Assembly: GCF_020010925.1 (NCBI RefSeq)
Contig: NZ_JAGJBZ010000002.1
Location: forward strand, 2,852,001-2,916,000
Direction of reading: 5' to 3'
From: Streptomyces griseiscabiei
Lineage (GTDB): Bacteria; Actinomycetota; Actinomycetes; Streptomycetales; Streptomycetaceae
Length of the DNA stretch: 64,000 nt
Shown in pieces: positions 41,005 through 48,838 of this stretch; the first letter of the stretch is position 1, and the number at the start of each line of letters is the position of its first letter. The notes under the pieces are model-generated. The model was given only the letters and a program-made list of their open reading frames with translations, searched no databases and had not been told where the DNA came from. The position numbers and the translations under genes were made by a program.

Positions 41005-41682
41005 ATGATCCGCGTCAGTACGAAGTTCGAGCGGCCGGACGCCACCGTCGTCGAGCGACTGAGCGCCTTCTCCTCGGCCACCGTCCACGAGGCACAGGGC
41101 CGGCTCGGCGCCCTGGACTCCGCCATCAAGCCCGTCGACCACCGGATGTCCCTGTGCGGCCCCGCGTTCACGGTCCAGTGCGCGCCCCGCGACAACCTGA
41201 TGCTCCAGACCGCCATCGCCTACGCCCGTCCCGGTGACATCGTCGTCGTCTCGGCCGGCGCCTACGAGGAGGCCGGTTCCTTCGGCGACGTCCTCGCCAA
41301 CGCCTGCCAGGCCAAGGGGCTCGGCGGTCTCGTCACCGACACCGGCGTCCGTGACACCGAGGACCTGCGGGCCCTGGGGTTCCCCGTCTTCTCCCGCAGC
41401 GTCTCCGTCAAGGGCACAGTGAAGGAGACCGTGGGCCCGATGTGCGAGCCGGTGACCGTCGGTGGCGTACTCGTCCGCCCGGGGGACGTGGTGCGGGCCG
41501 ACGCCGACGGTGTGGTCGTCGTACGCCGGGAGGACGCGGCGGAGGTGGTCACCCTGTCCCAGGAACGGATCGACGCCGAGGCCGGGTACATCGCCGCCTA
41601 CCGGTCGGGAAGGACCGTCATCGAGATGTGCGGCCTCGAACCGCTGCTCGCGGCCAAGGGGTTGGTCGTCGACGACGAGTGA
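41005..41682 (+). CDS. RraA-like class II aldolase (HMG/CHA aldolase, oxaloacetate decarboxylase type)
   Basis: The protein has 225 residues. LSAFSSATVHEAQGRLGALDSAI, GPAFTVQCAPRDNLMLQTAI, the metal/substrate loop FGDVLANACQAKGLGGLVTDTGVRDTEDL and GDVVRADADGVVVVRREDA are hallmarks of 4-hydroxy-4-methyl-2-oxoglutarate / 4-carboxy-4-hydroxy-2-oxoadipate aldolases. They split 4-hydroxy-2-oxo acids, giving pyruvate, and are related to RraA. It is the last gene of the cluster and 9 bp after the aminotransferase stop, so its substrate may be the oxo-acid made by that enzyme. It ends at a strong terminator. Confidence 0.9.
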   Translation: MIRVSTKFERPDATVVERLSAFSSATVHEAQGRLGALDSAIKPVDHRMSLCGPAFTVQCAPRDNLMLQTAIAYARPGDIVVVSAGAYEEAGSFGDVLANACQAKGLGGLVTDTGVRDTEDLRALGFPVFSRSVSVKGTVKETVGPMCEPVTVGGVLVRPGDVVRADADGVVVVRREDAAEVVTLSQERIDAEAGYIAAYRSGRTVIEMCGLEPLLAAKGLVVDDE

Positions 41683-41693
41683 CGGCACGACGT

Positions 41694-41725
41694 GGGCGGG
41701 CGGACACCGAGGCGTCCGCCCGCCC
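41694..41725 (+). terminator. Terminator of the pxp operon
   Basis: GGGCGGGCGGAC (41694-41705) and GTCCGCCCGCCC (41714-41725) form a perfect 12-bp stem with an 8-nt loop, 12 bp after the aldolase stop. Confidence 0.85.
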
Positions 41726-41744
41726 TTGGCCGTCCCCCGCCGCC

Positions 41745-41913
41745 CTAGGGCCCTTCTGATGGATCTCCGCGGCGTCGCGACGCCCGGCACGCACGCTCGC
41801 CGCACGGCGCGAAGGGCCAGGTGGCTCCGCCACAAGACCCTCCACGCCGCACGCCGAGCGCACGCACCGAACGCCGCTCCTTCTCCCACGGAGATCCACC
41901 AGAAGGGCCCTAG
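41745..41913. mobile_element. MITE-like element with 25-bp terminal inverted repeats
   Basis: CTAGGGCCCTTCTGATGGAT plus CTCCG (41745-41769) matches the reverse complement of 41889-41913 at 24 of 25 positions. The 119-bp interior has no plausible gene but contains further palindromes (CGTCGCGACG, 41773-41782). Both ends carry CTAG, compatible with a TA or CTAG target duplication as in IS630/mariner-type elements. No transposase is present, so it would be non-autonomous. The right end supplies the stop codon (TAG, 41912-41910) of the neighbouring gene. I recall similar sequences in other Streptomyces intergenic regions but cannot verify it here. Confidence 0.65.
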
Positions 41914-44234
41914 CCGTCGCTCCGGTAGACGGAGATCCCGGTCAGCGTGGGCGTGTACCGCTCCGTCGCGATCGTCCCGGTGAGCGCCACCCGCAGCCGG
42001 GAGGTGGTGATGTCACCGAAGCCGGACACGGTCAGATCGTGACCGATGCCGGTGTCACGGGTCGCGAAGGTGACCCAGCGGCCGGCCGCCGCGTCCCACC
42101 GTTGCAGATCGAACGTCCGCACCCGGGGGTTGGTGCCCGAGTCCGTGTACTCGTCCAGATACACCTGGTCGAAGGTGGTGTTCGCGCCGAGGTCGATGTC
42201 GAGGGTGACGGGATAGGCCGCGTCGTCGGCGGCGGCCCAGCGGGTCGTGGGGTTCCCGTCGGTGAGTCTGTCGGCGGTGAGCGTGCCGTTCGCCCCGGGG
42301 TGGGTCGAGCTGGCGGTGACCGGTCTGCCGAGGGCGAGGTCGGCCCGGTTGTCGGCCTCCTCCTCGATCGGATCGTCGTCCACCGGGTTCGGGACCTTCG
42401 GGCCGATCAGGGTCTCGGCCATACCGATGTCCGGGGCGTCGCCGTGGTAGATGTGCCGGCCCAGGAAGTCCTGGGTGCCCAGACGGGGGTTGTAGCGTCC
42501 GGCGTCGACGAGCGGTGAGTCGTCGCGGAGGGCGAAGTGCGCGGCGGCCTCCCGGATGCGGTGCACACCCGCCCCCGTGACGTAGTCGGCCGGGTCACCG
42601 ACGAAGCGCGGGTCGGCCCGCGGTCCGTCCGGGTCGGCCGGTTCCTGGGGCGAGTGGGTGCCGCCGGCCTCGTAGTAGTCGTTGTGCGCGAACACCGCCT
42701 GCCGCAGGGCGCCCGTCCGGCGGTACCAGGTCGTCGGTCTGGTCTCCGAGGTGTTGTAGAAGACGTTGTTGAGGAAGTAGACACGGCTCAGGAACGTCTC
42801 GTCGTGGACGTAGTCGAGATCCGCGCCGTCATAGACGAACGTGTTGTTCGTGAAGTACGTCGGCGAGTAGTTCGTCGACAGCATGTTCTTCACCAGGACG
42901 CCGTTGTCGTTCACGCTCAGGTTGTAACGGGCTATCGAGTTCGCGCTGTTGCCCATGTAGGCCATCCAGCCCGCCGCGTTGTCGTGCGAGTAGTTGAACT
43001 GGTACGTGACGTTGAAGTTGGTGTATTCGAGATCCCACGGTGTGCCGTCGTACTCGTTGTCCGGGCCGCCGTAGACCTCGTTGAACTGCATCACCGAATC
43101 GGCTCCGGCCCACAGATACAGCGCGCAGGACACCGCGTCGTAGCGTTCCAGATAGCCGTTCACCTCGTTGTACTCGACCGTCATGTGCTTGGTGTTGGCG
43201 AGCTGGATCGCGCCCTGGCCGACGCTCTCCGCGTAGTTGTGGCCGATGTAGACGTCACGGCTGTACAGATCGCGGGTGCGCACCCACAACTGCTCCCAGC
43301 CCTCGTGCCACTTCCCGCTCTCGTCGTACTGACCGGCGTCCGCGCCGTCCGCCGCGAACCAGTTGAAGGCGAACTGGACGGCGTGCAGTTCGACGTTCTC
43401 GAAGGTGTTGTTCTCGATCCGGACGTCCTTGAAGTAGTAGCCGCCCGTGCCGTAGTTCTTGTAGCTGCGGCTGCCGAACACCTGGAAGTTCACCGCGCCG
43501 TAGTGGATGCGCTGCCAGGTGCTCGGGCCGTCGAGATGGTGGACGTACACGTCCGAGATCCGGAAATGGTCCATGACGCTGTCCGCGCCGCCCGCCAGGA
43601 GATCGGCGTTGATCGAGATCATGATGCCGTCGCGGACGTACGTCCCCGTGGTGATGTCGGTCGCGAAGTCGTCGTCATTGGAGAGTTCGACGTTGTTGAT
43701 GTTCCAGTACTGCTGGTTGCGCAGCACGATGGCACCCGTCAGCCCGACCGTCGCCGGATTCTTCGTGCCGTCCGCCCTGAACGGACTCCGCACCTTGCCG
43801 TTCGTCGCGATGTAGGGGCGTCGCGCGTCCGGATCGCCGTACGCGGAGACGGTGATCGGCCGGCCCGCGGCACCCGAGCCCTTCGGCCACAGCTGCTCGT
43901 CCTGCCACTGAGCGCCGGCCTTCAGCAGGACGCGGTCGCCGGGCGCGAACGTGGTCGCGTTCGCCTTGCCCAGGGTGCGCCAGGCGGCGGCCGGCGAGGT
44001 CCCGGCCGCGCTGTCGCGACCGAGGGCGGCGTCGATGAAGTAGTCCTTGCCGCCGGTGGTGTTCGGCGTGTTGCCCGGCCAGACGGGCTTGATCCTTACG
44101 GGCTCGCGCTGCGGGGCCGTGCCGGCGTGCGCGGCGGGCACCAGCGCTCCGACGAGCAGTGCGGCGAGCAGGGCGACGAAGCCCACGTACAGCGTCCGGG
44201 CGGGGCGCGGAGGTCCGGTGTCGACGGGTCTCAT
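41910..44234 (-). CDS. Secreted right-handed beta-helix protein with C-terminal CBM32/F5/8-type domain
   Basis: The protein has 774 residues. A signal peptide (LYVGFVALLAALLVGALVPAAHA) leads to KDYFIDAALGRDSAAGTSPA, AAWRTLGKANATTFAPGDRV, the usual start of parallel beta-helix glycan lyases or hydrolases. Helix coils with many Asn-rich turns follow (YWNINNVELSNDDD, VRIENNTFENV, TVEYNEVNG, YFTNNTFVYDG) up to about residue 620. The last 150 residues are a discoidin/CBM32-like domain (ASSTHPGANGTLTADRLTDG, RWAAADD, YLDEYTD). It probably binds and cleaves an extracellular glycan, perhaps releasing the oligosaccharide that the ABC importer takes up. The start overlaps the foldase stop (ATGA). The stop codon lies in the inverted repeat of the MITE-like element. 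Confidence 0.85.
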   Translation of the reverse strand: MRPVDTGPPRPARTLYVGFVALLAALLVGALVPAAHAGTAPQREPVRIKPVWPGNTPNTTGGKDYFIDAALGRDSAAGTSPAAAWRTLGKANATTFAPGDRVLLKAGAQWQDEQLWPKGSGAAGRPITVSAYGDPDARRPYIATNGKVRSPFRADGTKNPATVGLTGAIVLRNQQYWNINNVELSNDDDFATDITTGTYVRDGIMISINADLLAGGADSVMDHFRISDVYVHHLDGPSTWQRIHYGAVNFQVFGSRSYKNYGTGGYYFKDVRIENNTFENVELHAVQFAFNWFAADGADAGQYDESGKWHEGWEQLWVRTRDLYSRDVYIGHNYAESVGQGAIQLANTKHMTVEYNEVNGYLERYDAVSCALYLWAGADSVMQFNEVYGGPDNEYDGTPWDLEYTNFNVTYQFNYSHDNAAGWMAYMGNSANSIARYNLSVNDNGVLVKNMLSTNYSPTYFTNNTFVYDGADLDYVHDETFLSRVYFLNNVFYNTSETRPTTWYRRTGALRQAVFAHNDYYEAGGTHSPQEPADPDGPRADPRFVGDPADYVTGAGVHRIREAAAHFALRDDSPLVDAGRYNPRLGTQDFLGRHIYHGDAPDIGMAETLIGPKVPNPVDDDPIEEEADNRADLALGRPVTASSTHPGANGTLTADRLTDGNPTTRWAAADDAAYPVTLDIDLGANTTFDQVYLDEYTDSGTNPRVRTFDLQRWDAAAGRWVTFATRDTGIGHDLTVSGFGDITTSRLRVALTGTIATERYTPTLTGISVYRSDG

Positions 44235-45322
44235 TGCTGCACATCCTCTGCGTTGATGGCACCCAGCGCCGCGCTGTCGACATCGATGTCACCGTCGTCG
44301 ATCCGACGCTGGAGGTACTGGTCGAACTTCTCCGCGACGAGCGACTGCCGGATCCGCCCGGAGTACGCGGCGAACGCCTTGCCCTCGTCGACGCGCCTGC
44401 CGTCGAGTTCGTAGTACGTGATCCGGCCGGTGCCCGGGACGGGCGCGGACACCTCACCCGTCCGCAGCTTGCCGAGGACCGCCGCGAGGTCCTGGTCGTG
44501 CGCGTTGAGGCCGCCCGCGCCACCGCCGTCGTACGTGGCGGTCGTCAGCTCGGCGCCGGGCTCCTCCGGGACGACGTCCGCGAGGCGCTCGGCGTCGGCC
44601 ACCCGGCGCTGGAGGCGGGCGGCGTGGTCCGGGGGAGCGCCGACGGGCGTCGGCACGACCAGCCGGGTGTACGTGTACGTCGTCGCGTTGGCGCTCCACG
44701 CGTCCCGGTCGGCGTCGAACGCCTGCCGGACCTCGGCGTCGGTGACCGTGAGCGGCCCCTTCGCCTCCGCGCCCAGCCGCTTCTTGAGGCTCGTGGTCAG
44801 TTCGGTGAGCCGGTGGGTGTAGTACTCGTCGGGGGAGAACTCCGTGACCCCGTAGACGGTGCGCCCGGCGGCGACGGCCTGGGCCCGGGACTCGTTCTCC
44901 CGCTCCAGCCCGGCGACGAAGTCCGCGTGGTCCACGGAGTCCACGAGGCCCTGTTCCTCGGCGAGGACGAGGGTGGTCTTGTCCCGCCGGATCTCGTCGA
45001 GCGCCCGGGATTCGAGACGTCGCAGCGCGGTCTCGTCACCGGCTTTCGCGTTCCAGTCGACCGCGCCGCCCACACCGTGCTCGTTGCGCAGCTCGTTCTG
45101 CACCGTCGGGGCCAACCGCCGCATGTGGAAGAGGAGTTCGTCCCGTGTGACGGGGTGTCCGTCGAGGGTGGCGATCCGGGTGCCGTCACCGCTGCCACGA
45201 TGGCCGAGCAGCGTCGTCCCGGTGACGATCAGGGCGGTGAGGGCGACACAGGCGCCGAAGACCAGGAAGGCGGTTCTCCGGGGTGTGCCAGTCGTCCCGC
45301 GAGGTGTCCCGGTCCGCTTCAC
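44231..45322 (-). CDS. PpiC/SurA-type peptidyl-prolyl isomerase, membrane-anchored
   Basis: The protein has 363 residues and starts with GTG 45322 overlapping the fucosidase stop (GTGA). An N-terminal membrane helix or signal (AFLVFGACVALTALIVTGTT) is followed by a SurA-like helical N-domain (IATLDGHPVTRDELLFHMRR) and a parvulin-like region (TYTYTRLVVPTPVGAP, then ITYYELDGRRVDEGKAFAAY). Parvulin-type foldases help secreted proteins fold outside the membrane. Coupled translation with the following secreted beta-helix gene suggests it is the dedicated folding helper of that enzyme. The parvulin core is poorly conserved, so enzymatic activity is unsure. Confidence 0.78.
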   Translation of the reverse strand: MKRTGTPRGTTGTPRRTAFLVFGACVALTALIVTGTTLLGHRGSGDGTRIATLDGHPVTRDELLFHMRRLAPTVQNELRNEHGVGGAVDWNAKAGDETALRRLESRALDEIRRDKTTLVLAEEQGLVDSVDHADFVAGLERENESRAQAVAAGRTVYGVTEFSPDEYYTHRLTELTTSLKKRLGAEAKGPLTVTDAEVRQAFDADRDAWSANATTYTYTRLVVPTPVGAPPDHAARLQRRVADAERLADVVPEEPGAELTTATYDGGGAGGLNAHDQDLAAVLGKLRTGEVSAPVPGTGRITYYELDGRRVDEGKAFAAYSGRIRQSLVAEKFDQYLQRRIDDGDIDVDSAALGAINAEDVQQ

Positions 45323-46695
45323 GAGGCCGCCTCGATCGCGTCCACCCGCGCGAGAACCGGTACGTCCCGGGACCGGATCACCTCGGCCCGTACGGAGTCG
45401 AGCTCGGTCGGCGGGAACGTCAGGATGCGCTGATGCCCCACCGAGTTCGCCTCGGCGAGTGGTGTCCAGCGGCCGTCCCGGTGGCCCCGGACGACGATGT
45501 GCTCGATGCGCTGTCCCTGGGTGATGTCCTCGCCCAGCACCACCGCCTCGACCACGTGGGGCCGGGGAAAGGAGAGCGTCACGGTGGTGAGGAGGCCCGC
45601 ATCGTGGGAGGCCTCCGAGGACACGCGCTCCGTCGCCTCGATCCGCCGTGCCCTGAAGTCCCGTATGCGCTGCCCGAGTCGGCCGAGGACCGCCACGTCG
45701 GCGTCCGGGACGAGCCCGTCCCTCGCCGGCGGGACGTTCAGCAGGAAGCAGGAGTTGCCGCCGACCGCACGCAGGTAGACGGTGAACAGCTCTTCCACGG
45801 AACGGACTTGGCCGTCCTCGGCCGGATGATGGAACCAGCCGGGCCGGATCGAGGTGTTGACCTCGGCCGGGTACCAGACGAGATCGTCCTCGTGCCCGGC
45901 GAGAGCGGCACGGCTGCCGAGGTCGCGGTCGTCGCTGCGGACGAGACGGGCGAAGGCGCCGTCGTCGGCCCGCTGCGAACGGCCGGCGGTGCGCTCGGCG
46001 TCCTGGAGGGCGCGGGGGACGACACTCCACTCGTCGGGTCGGGTCTCACCGGCCTCGTTGCCGCACCAGCGGACATCGGGGCCGCACACACTGATGACCG
46101 CGTCCGGCTGCAGTGCGCGGACCACCGCGTAGTAGCGCTCCCAGTCGTAGGTCTGCCGCCTGCCGTTCGGGCCTTCGCCGTTGGCGCCGTCGAGCCACAC
46201 GGAGAACACCGGCCCGTACCGGGTGAGCAGTTCGGTGAGCTGGGCGACGTAGAAGTCGTCGTACGCGGTGCCCGAGCCGTACGACGCCTCGGTGCGGTCC
46301 CAGGGGGAGAGGTAGACGCCGAACCGCAGACCGTGCCGGCGGGCCGCGTCGGCGACCTCCGCGACCACGTCGCCCCGGCCGCCCCGCCACGGCGACGCGG
46401 CGACCGAGTAGGACGTGACGTCGCTGGGCCAGAGGCAGAAGCCGTCGTGGTGCTTGCAGGTGAGGACGACCCCGGTCATCCCCGCGCTCTTGAGGGCCAG
46501 CACCCACTGGTCGGCGTCGAGCCCCGCCGGGTCGAACAGCGCCGGGTCGTCGTGGCCCTCGCCCCACTCCCGGTCCGTCATGGTGTTCATGCCGAAGTGC
46601 AGGAAGCCGTAGAACTCCAGGGCCTGCCAGGCGAGTTGGCGACCGCTGGGCCGCACCCGGGCCAGGGCGCGTCCGTTCGCGGCGGCCGTGGTCAC
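45319..46695 (-). CDS. Alpha-L-fucosidase, GH29
   Basis: The protein has 458 residues and no signal peptide, so it is cytoplasmic. GH29 blocks seen: FYGFLHFGMNTMTDREWGEG, TCKHHDGFCLWPS (paired His), LRFGVYLSPWDR and VFSVWLDGANGEGPNG containing the nucleophile D169. A C-terminal beta domain (about 350-458) completes the usual length. It should remove terminal alpha-L-fucose from imported oligosaccharides. The stop overlaps the foldase start, and its own start overlaps the small membrane-protein stop (ATGA), so the operon is tightly coupled. Confidence 0.92.
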   Translation of the reverse strand: MTTAAANGRALARVRPSGRQLAWQALEFYGFLHFGMNTMTDREWGEGHDDPALFDPAGLDADQWVLALKSAGMTGVVLTCKHHDGFCLWPSDVTSYSVAASPWRGGRGDVVAEVADAARRHGLRFGVYLSPWDRTEASYGSGTAYDDFYVAQLTELLTRYGPVFSVWLDGANGEGPNGRRQTYDWERYYAVVRALQPDAVISVCGPDVRWCGNEAGETRPDEWSVVPRALQDAERTAGRSQRADDGAFARLVRSDDRDLGSRAALAGHEDDLVWYPAEVNTSIRPGWFHHPAEDGQVRSVEELFTVYLRAVGGNSCFLLNVPPARDGLVPDADVAVLGRLGQRIRDFRARRIEATERVSSEASHDAGLLTTVTLSFPRPHVVEAVVLGEDITQGQRIEHIVVRGHRDGRWTPLAEANSVGHQRILTFPPTELDSVRAEVIRSRDVPVLARVDAIEAAS

Positions 46696-46883
46696 CGGAA
46701 CCGCCGGTTGTAGGACGCGAGCAGGGCCAGCAGCCCCGCCAGCGCGGCGAGCATGACCAGGAGGCTGTCCCAGCCGACCGTGGTGCGCGCGGCGACGACG
46801 AGGGCGACGCAGGCCGCCGCGAGGAGCGCGCGGGCGGCGAGCGACAGCGCCGTACGCGTCGGTTCCTTCATCCTTTGCTTCAT
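46692..46883 (-). CDS. Small two-helix membrane protein in a sugar-transport operon
   Basis: The protein has 63 residues: a basic start (MKQRMKEPTRTAL), two hydrophobic helices (ALLAAACVALVVAARTTVGW and LLVMLAALAGLLALLA), and a basic tail (SYNRRFR). It matches my recollection of the small DUF6903-type proteins that sit next to carbohydrate ABC permeases, with unsure family name. It starts 30 bp after the MalG-type permease stop and overlaps the fucosidase start. It may be an accessory subunit of the transporter. Confidence 0.7.
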   Translation of the reverse strand: MKQRMKEPTRTALSLAARALLAAACVALVVAARTTVGWDSLLVMLAALAGLLALLASYNRRFR

Positions 46884-46912
46884 CCTTGGATCCCTTCCGC
46901 TGATGCGCGTGC

Positions 46913-47812
46913 TCAGCCCTTCACGCCGCCCGCCGCCATGCCCTCGACGAGCCGGCGCTGGATGACGGCGTAGAGAAGGAGCACGGGCACGATGACGATG
47001 ACCATGCCGGCGTAGAGGCGCCCGTAGTCGGCCGCCGCCTTCTGCGCGGTGAACAGGTTCAACAGGCCGACCTGCAAGGTCTTGCCCTCGCCGGGGAGGA
47101 GGGTGAGGGCGATGATGAAGTCGTTCCAGTAGGCGAGGAAGTTGAAGAGGACCACCGTGGTGACCGCCGGACGGGCCATCGGGAGCATGACGGCGGTCAT
47201 GATCCGGAAGCGCGAGGCCCCGTCCAGCGCGGCGGCCTCCTCGTACTCGACCGGGATCGACCGGAAGTACGCGGTGAGCAGATAGATCGTGAACGGGATC
47301 GACGTGGCCGCGTAGACGAGCGCCAGGACGGTGGGATTGTCGATGAAGAAGCCGCCGGGGAAGACGTCGATCAGAGCGCGGTCCCAGTCGACGAGCATCA
47401 GGAAGATCGGTACGACGATGTAGTTGACGTTGACGAACAGGCCTGCGAGCAGGGCGAGTTCGACGAGACGGCGGCCCCGGAACTCATAGCGGGCGATGAC
47501 ATACGCGGCGGGCACGGAGACCGCGAGGACGAACACCAGGCCGAGGGCGGTGACGAACACCGAGGTCAGGAAGTACTGGCCCATGTGGGCGCCCACGAAC
47601 GCGTCCACGTAGTTCCGGAGGTGCGGGCTCTCCGGCAGCGACCAGGGGCTGCCGAAGAACTCGCTCTTCCGCTTGAGCGAGGCCAGCAGCACCCAGGCGA
47701 CCGGTACGGCGACGGCGAGCGCGAGGGCGATGACGAGGAGGTGGGTGAGCGGGCGGCCGACGCGCGTCCCCCGGCGGTCGGTGCGCGGGCGGGACGGGGT
47801 GGTCAGGGTCAT
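46913..47812 (-). CDS. Carbohydrate ABC transporter permease, MalG type
   Basis: The protein has 299 residues from ATG 47812 (MTLTTPSRPRTDRRGTRVG). Six membrane helices and the EAA loop that contacts the ATPase (EYEEAAALDGASRFRIMTAV) are visible, and the ending (RRLVEGMAAGGVKG) is typical of MalG-like subunits. It forms the channel with the MalF-type permease directly upstream in the operon (17 bp gap). No ATPase gene is present. In Streptomyces a shared MsiK-type ATPase usually serves such importers. Confidence 0.92.
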   Translation of the reverse strand: MTLTTPSRPRTDRRGTRVGRPLTHLLVIALALAVAVPVAWVLLASLKRKSEFFGSPWSLPESPHLRNYVDAFVGAHMGQYFLTSVFVTALGLVFVLAVSVPAAYVIARYEFRGRRLVELALLAGLFVNVNYIVVPIFLMLVDWDRALIDVFPGGFFIDNPTVLALVYAATSIPFTIYLLTAYFRSIPVEYEEAAALDGASRFRIMTAVMLPMARPAVTTVVLFNFLAYWNDFIIALTLLPGEGKTLQVGLLNLFTAQKAAADYGRLYAGMVIVIVPVLLLYAVIQRRLVEGMAAGGVKG

Positions 47813-47829
47813 GGTGGTGGTGTCCGTCC

Positions 47830-48822
47830 TCAGTACTGGAGGGGCTCGCGCCGTGTCGCCCGGCTCACCAGGAGCGACACCAGGAACGAGAACGCGAAGA
47901 TCACGACACCGATGGCCATGCCGTAGCCGTACGACGAATTCGTGTACGCCTGCTTGTACATGTAGCTCAGCAGGACCTCGGAGGAGCCGTCCGGGCCGCC
48001 GCCGGTCATCGCGCGGACGAGGACGAAGCTGAGGTTGACGGCGCTCATGATGAAGAAGGTCAGGGTGGTGCGGAGGTTCTCCCAGATCAGCGGCAGGGTG
48101 AGGGCGAAGAACTGCCGGGTGGGGGAGGCGCCGTCGAGCGCGCTCGCCTCGTACAGCTCCTCCGGGACGCTCGCCATGCTCGCCATGTAGAGGACCATGT
48201 AGTAGCCGAGCGACTGCCAGACCATCGCGACGGCCACGGAGTAGAGCACGACCTTCTGGTTCCCGAGCCAGATCTGCTGCAGGCCGTCCAGCGACAGCAG
48301 CCGGAGGGTGCCGTTGAGCAGGCCGTTCCGCTGGTCGTAGACGGCGGAGAAGATCGCCGCGATCACGACCACCGAGAGCACGTTCGGGATGTAGAGGACG
48401 AAGCGGTAGAGGTTGCGTCCGCGCAGCCGCTGCCGGGTCATGATCGCGGCGAGGAACAGGCCCATGCCCAGGGTCACGACCGTCACCACGACCAGCAGCG
48501 CGACCGTGTTCTGGAAGGCGCGCACGAACTGCTTGTCGTCGAGGAGCGCGCGGAAGTTGTCGAGGCCCACGAAGCGCAGGTCCGGGGAGAAGCCGCTCCA
48601 GGTGTAGAACGACATCCGGAACACGTTCAGGGTCGGGATGATCATGAACACGGCGAACAGGACCAGCGCGGGCAGCAGGCACAGAAGCACGAAACGGGTG
48701 TCGGCGCGGCGGCGGGGCGCGGGCCGGGTGCCCCGCCGCCGGGGACTCCCGGTGGACGGCGCACCCTCGGACACCGCGACGCCCTTCGCCGGGCCGGGCG
48801 GTGGGGTGGCGGAGGTCGTCAC
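47830..48822 (-). CDS. Carbohydrate ABC transporter permease, MalF type
   Basis: The protein has 330 residues and starts with GTG 48822 (reading MTTSATPPPGPAKGV), 16 bp after the solute-binding-protein stop. A long Pro/Arg-rich cytoplasmic tail is followed by six membrane helices (FVLLCLLPALVLFAVFMII first). The EAA loop is ELYEASALDGASPTRQFFAL. It pairs with the MalG-type subunit to import an oligosaccharide. Confidence 0.92.
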   Translation of the reverse strand: MTTSATPPPGPAKGVAVSEGAPSTGSPRRRGTRPAPRRRADTRFVLLCLLPALVLFAVFMIIPTLNVFRMSFYTWSGFSPDLRFVGLDNFRALLDDKQFVRAFQNTVALLVVVTVVTLGMGLFLAAIMTRQRLRGRNLYRFVLYIPNVLSVVVIAAIFSAVYDQRNGLLNGTLRLLSLDGLQQIWLGNQKVVLYSVAVAMVWQSLGYYMVLYMASMASVPEELYEASALDGASPTRQFFALTLPLIWENLRTTLTFFIMSAVNLSFVLVRAMTGGGPDGSSEVLLSYMYKQAYTNSSYGYGMAIGVVIFAFSFLVSLLVSRATRREPLQY

Positions 48823-48838
48823 CGTGCCTGTCCGCACC

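Noticed and set aside
41005..41682. Gallate/protocatechuate meta-cleavage pathway
   Set aside because: An aldolase of this family occurs there, but no ring-cleavage dioxygenase, hydratase or hydrolase gene is nearby. The neighbours are oxoprolinase subunits and an aminotransferase.
37285..41889. A minus-strand open frame of 1534 codons across the pxpC to aldolase genes and the MITE-like element
   Set aside because: It lies opposite genes with complete family motifs. Its translation is low-complexity Gly/Asp/Glu/Val, the complement of GC-rich codons, with no ribosome-binding site or domain.
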